8,129 nt of DNA from JAJTFW01 sp046160245 (lineage in GTDB: Bacteria; Bacteroidota; Bacteroidia; AKYH767-A; OLB10). The stretch's first letter is position 1. Each line of letters starts with the position of its first letter. The stretch covers positions 1 through 8,129 of the forward strand of contig JBJXGU010000256.1 in NCBI GenBank assembly GCA_046160245.1, given 5' to 3'. The notes beneath the pieces are model-generated. The model had not been told where the DNA came from and searched no databases. It saw only the letters and a list, made by a program, of their open reading frames with translations. The translations under genes were made by a program, and so were the position numbers. This document shows positions 6,020 to 8,129 of the stretch, piece by piece.

Positions 6020-7873
6020 ATGCAAAAACTACTACTTATTGCGTTTGCCCTTATGAGCTTGGCTTCCTGCCAATCTAATTCATCAAAAACTAAAGAAGAA
6101 AATATGTCCAGAAAAGATGTTCATTCCTTTGCGCGTCCACTAGAAGCGGTGGTACGAAACCTAGACTTAGATCTACAGGTGGATTTTGATGCCAAACAAT
6201 TGCGTGGCACGGCGACATTGCAAATTGAAAATTTACAAAAAGTGGATCAACTGCATTTAGATTCGAGAGATCTAAAAATTGATAGTATCACATTAGATGA
6301 TGGGACTACTACTAAATATGAATTGATGCCCGCTGTTCCTTTTTTAGGAAGTGAACTGATTGTGCATATTAAACCGAATACGAAAAAAGTAAAAATTGCA
6401 TATTCTACCAATCCAGCTGCAGCTGCCTTACAATGGCTCACACCGCAGCAAACTGCAGGTGGAGAACATCCCTTTCTGTTTACACAAAGTCAAGCCATCT
6501 TAGCGCGCACGTGGATTCCGTTACAAGATTCTCCTGGAATTCGATTTACTTATCAAGCTAAAATTTCTTGCCCCCCTGGATTGATGGCATTGATGAGTGC
6601 TGAGAACGACACCGTTTTACATCCTGATGGTATTTATCATTTCAATATGCCGCAAGCTATACCTTCTTATTTGATGGCGTTATCCGTAGGTGATTTACGT
6701 TTTCATGCTTACGATAAACGCAGTGGAATTTTTGCTGAGCCTGTTACTATTGATAAAGCCGTTTATGAATTTGTTGATTTGCCCAAGATGGTAATTGCTG
6801 CAGAAGAATTATATGGACCGTATGCATGGGGCCGTTATGATGTTTTAGTATTACCTCCGAGCTTTCCTTTTGGAGGAATGGAAAATCCGCGCATCACTTT
6901 TGCAACACCTACCATTATTGCTGGCGATCGTTCGTTAGTTTCTTTAATTGCGCATGAACTTGCGCATAGCTGGAGTGGGAATTTAGTTACCAATGCCACA
7001 TGGAACGACTTCTGGTTAAACGAAGGATTCACTGTTTACTTCGAATCGCGCATCATGGAAAAACTTTATGGAAAAGATTTTGAAGACATGGCGACAGTAC
7101 TTGCTGAAGGAGAATTGAGAAAGACAGTAAAAGAAATGGGACCCGATAATCCCGACTCACATTTGTATTTGAATTTAGAAGGAAGAGATCCAGATGATGG
7201 AATGAATGATATTGCTTATGAGAAAGGAAGATTCTTTTTACTCAATATTGAATTAGCGGTAGGGCGTGAGCGTTGGGATAACTTTTTAAAACAATATTTT
7301 GCTGAGCATGCTTTTCAAAGTATTACGACGGAAGATTTTTTAGCTTATTTGGAGAAAAATTTAATTCAGGGAGATGGGAAACTGCGCAATACAAAAATCA
7401 GAGAAAACATTTGGGTGTATGGTCCGGGTTTGCCCGACAATTTTCCGAAAGTGGAATCCACAGAATTAAAAAAAGTAGATGCTGTAGTGAAAACATTTGA
7501 AGAAGGAAAGAAAATTGAAAATCCACAAGGGTGGACAACGCATCATTGGGTATATTTTTTAAGAGCATTGCCTGACAGTTTATCGTTAGAAAAAATGAAA
7601 TCATTGGACGAACAATTTCACTTTACCAATAGTGGAAACAGTGAAATATTATGTCAATGGCTGGAGATATGCATTCTCAGCAATTATACTACTGCCGATG
7701 TATCCTTAGAAAAATTCCTAACGTCGGTGGGTCGCCGAAAATTCTTAAAACCTTTGTATTCGGCTTTGGCTGAAACCGTGGAAGGCAAAAAGAAAGCACA
7801 AGCCATTTATGCAAAAGCTCGATCTGGATATCACAGCGTTGCTACGGGAACGATGGATGAGATGCTACGATGA
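6020..7873 (+). CDS. M1 family aminopeptidase, leukotriene A4 hydrolase-like lipoprotein
   Basis: A 617-residue zinc aminopeptidase that removes N-terminal amino acids from peptides. The N-terminus is a lipoprotein signal peptide with lipobox LASC, so the mature protein should start at lipidated Cys17 in the periplasm or outer membrane. The order then follows LTA4 hydrolase/aminopeptidase B: an N-terminal beta domain (about 35-225) including LFTQSQAI (153-160); a catalytic domain with GGMEN (285-289), zinc site HELAH (His312, Glu313, His316) and third ligand Glu335 in WLNEG; then Tyr400 in AYEKG, 65 residues after Glu335 as in human LTA4H. Asp392 matches LTA4H Asp375. The helical C-terminal domain carries GRRKFLKPL, where Arg572 and Lys574 align with the carboxylate-binding Arg563/Lys565. 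Length is close to human LTA4H. A start at Met29 would remove the lipobox, so 6020 is preferred. It stands alone, divergent from the DUF218 gene, and ends in its own terminator. Peptidase activity is confidently predicted; epoxide hydrolysis is not. Confidence 0.97.
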   Translation: MQKLLLIAFALMSLASCQSNSSKTKEENMSRKDVHSFARPLEAVVRNLDLDLQVDFDAKQLRGTATLQIENLQKVDQLHLDSRDLKIDSITLDDGTTTKYELMPAVPFLGSELIVHIKPNTKKVKIAYSTNPAAAALQWLTPQQTAGGEHPFLFTQSQAILARTWIPLQDSPGIRFTYQAKISCPPGLMALMSAENDTVLHPDGIYHFNMPQAIPSYLMALSVGDLRFHAYDKRSGIFAEPVTIDKAVYEFVDLPKMVIAAEELYGPYAWGRYDVLVLPPSFPFGGMENPRITFATPTIIAGDRSLVSLIAHELAHSWSGNLVTNATWNDFWLNEGFTVYFESRIMEKLYGKDFEDMATVLAEGELRKTVKEMGPDNPDSHLYLNLEGRDPDDGMNDIAYEKGRFFLLNIELAVGRERWDNFLKQYFAEHAFQSITTEDFLAYLEKNLIQGDGKLRNTKIRENIWVYGPGLPDNFPKVESTELKKVDAVVKTFEEGKKIENPQGWTTHHWVYFLRALPDSLSLEKMKSLDEQFHFTNSGNSEILCQWLEICILSNYTTADVSLEKFLTSVGRRKFLKPLYSALAETVEGKKKAQAIYAKARSGYHSVATGTMDEMLR

Positions 7874-7895
7874 TCAAACCGAATAAAATTTATTT

Positions 7896-7935
7896 AAAGA
7901 GATCACCCATAAGGTGGTCTCTTTTGCTTTTAACA
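7896..7935 (+). terminator. Intrinsic terminator after the M1 aminopeptidase gene, probably bidirectional
   Basis: A 12-bp stem with one T-G wobble (AAAGAGATCACC, 7896-7907, with GGTGGTCTCTTT, 7913-7924) and a CATAA loop is followed by TTGCTTTTAAC. It begins 22 nt after the M1 stop codon. On the minus strand the same stem is followed by the T-rich TTTAAATAAATTTT-type sequence, so it could also end the converging gene at the right edge. Confidence 0.88.
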
Positions 7936-8016
7936 TTAGTCTGTTAACAAAAGGATACGAATAAAATTAAAAAGCGAATAAATCCATCTACATTCGTAAA
8001 AGTAATTCTAGACTTC

Positions 8017-8129
8017 TTAGCGAAAATTTACTACATCACGCATTTGGTTTTTGGCCGGGACAACGAAACCCTTCGGAACGGCAAACAAATAAAGCAACAT
8101 GTATATCGTCGCCACCTCGAAATACCCAT
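8017..8129 (-). CDS. C-terminal tail of an unrecognised, probably membrane protein (partial)
   Basis: On the minus strand an open frame enters from the right edge and ends at TAA (8017-8019), giving 36 visible residues. They contain a hydrophobic stretch (FEVATIYMLLYLFAV) followed by a polar tail, PKGFVVPAKNQMRDVVNFR. The amino-acid make-up looks like real coding sequence, and its position converging on the terminator at 7896-7935 fits a gene end. I do not recognise the family. The other two minus-strand frames here are shorter and less protein-like. Confidence 0.45.
   Translation of the reverse strand, partial: GYFEVATIYMLLYLFAVPKGFVVPAKNQMRDVVNFR

Noticed and set aside
5881..6078. 65-codon plus-strand frame across the divergent gap into the M1 gene
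   Set aside because: It overlaps the M1 start in another frame, covers the promoter region, and its product has no signal, domain or sensible composition.
8033..8129. Alternative minus-strand frame beginning with ATG at 8129 (32 codons, MGISRWRRY...)
   Set aside because: The Arg/Cys-rich product looks like a shadow frame; the frame ending at 8017 gives a more protein-like hydrophobic helix plus polar tail.
1..8129. Mobile elements, CRISPR arrays, tRNA or rRNA genes, frameshifted genes
   Set aside because: I saw no transposase or integrase motifs, spaced direct repeats, tRNA-like TTCRANNC/cloverleaf segments or broken reading frames; all identified internal genes are intact.

Overview
The window is ordinary-looking chromosomal DNA from a member of the Bacteroidota. 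Three things point there: the gene run DUF4271 - uroporphyrinogen-III synthase - rnpA - yidD - S41 peptidase, which I know as a typical Bacteroidota neighbourhood; -7 promoter boxes of the TAnnTTTG type; and the lack of clear Shine-Dalgarno sequences. The DNA is moderately AT-rich. I cannot place it to genus. I see no mobile element, CRISPR array, rRNA or tRNA gene.

Layout. At the left edge (1-140, minus) lies the N-terminus of a membrane protein, probably of the O-antigen ligase family. From 4301 down to 238, all on the minus strand, runs a compact five-gene operon: a DUF4271 six-helix membrane protein, hemD, rnpA, yidD and a C-terminal processing protease (S41). Gaps are 11 nt (DUF4271/hemD), about 78 nt (hemD/rnpA, holding a small hairpin), a 20-nt overlap (rnpA/yidD) and 8 nt (yidD/S41). 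A good Bacteroidota promoter (4318-4352) precedes DUF4271. Upstream, also on the minus strand, are a secreted YceI-family protein (4473-5036) and a DUF218/YdcF-family membrane-anchored protein (5141-5866). From 6020 to 7873 on the plus strand is a lipoprotein aminopeptidase of family M1, close to leukotriene A4 hydrolase, ending in a strong hairpin terminator (7896-7935). At the right edge (8017-8129, minus) is the C-terminal tail of an unrecognised protein that converges on that terminator.

How the genes fit together. RnpA is the protein subunit of RNase P (tRNA 5' maturation). YidD helps insert membrane proteins alongside YidC. HemD closes the tetrapyrrole ring. The S41 protease and M1 lipoprotein act in the cell envelope. 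The minus-strand operon therefore mixes RNA processing, membrane biogenesis, tetrapyrrole synthesis and proteolysis, with DUF4271 as its uncharacterised first gene. The most useful leads are DUF4271 with its HemD partner, the -7 boxes lying only a few bases from start codons (apparently leaderless or nearly leaderless mRNAs), and the complete LTA4H-type active site in the secreted M1 enzyme. I found no convincing evidence of a wholly new system.
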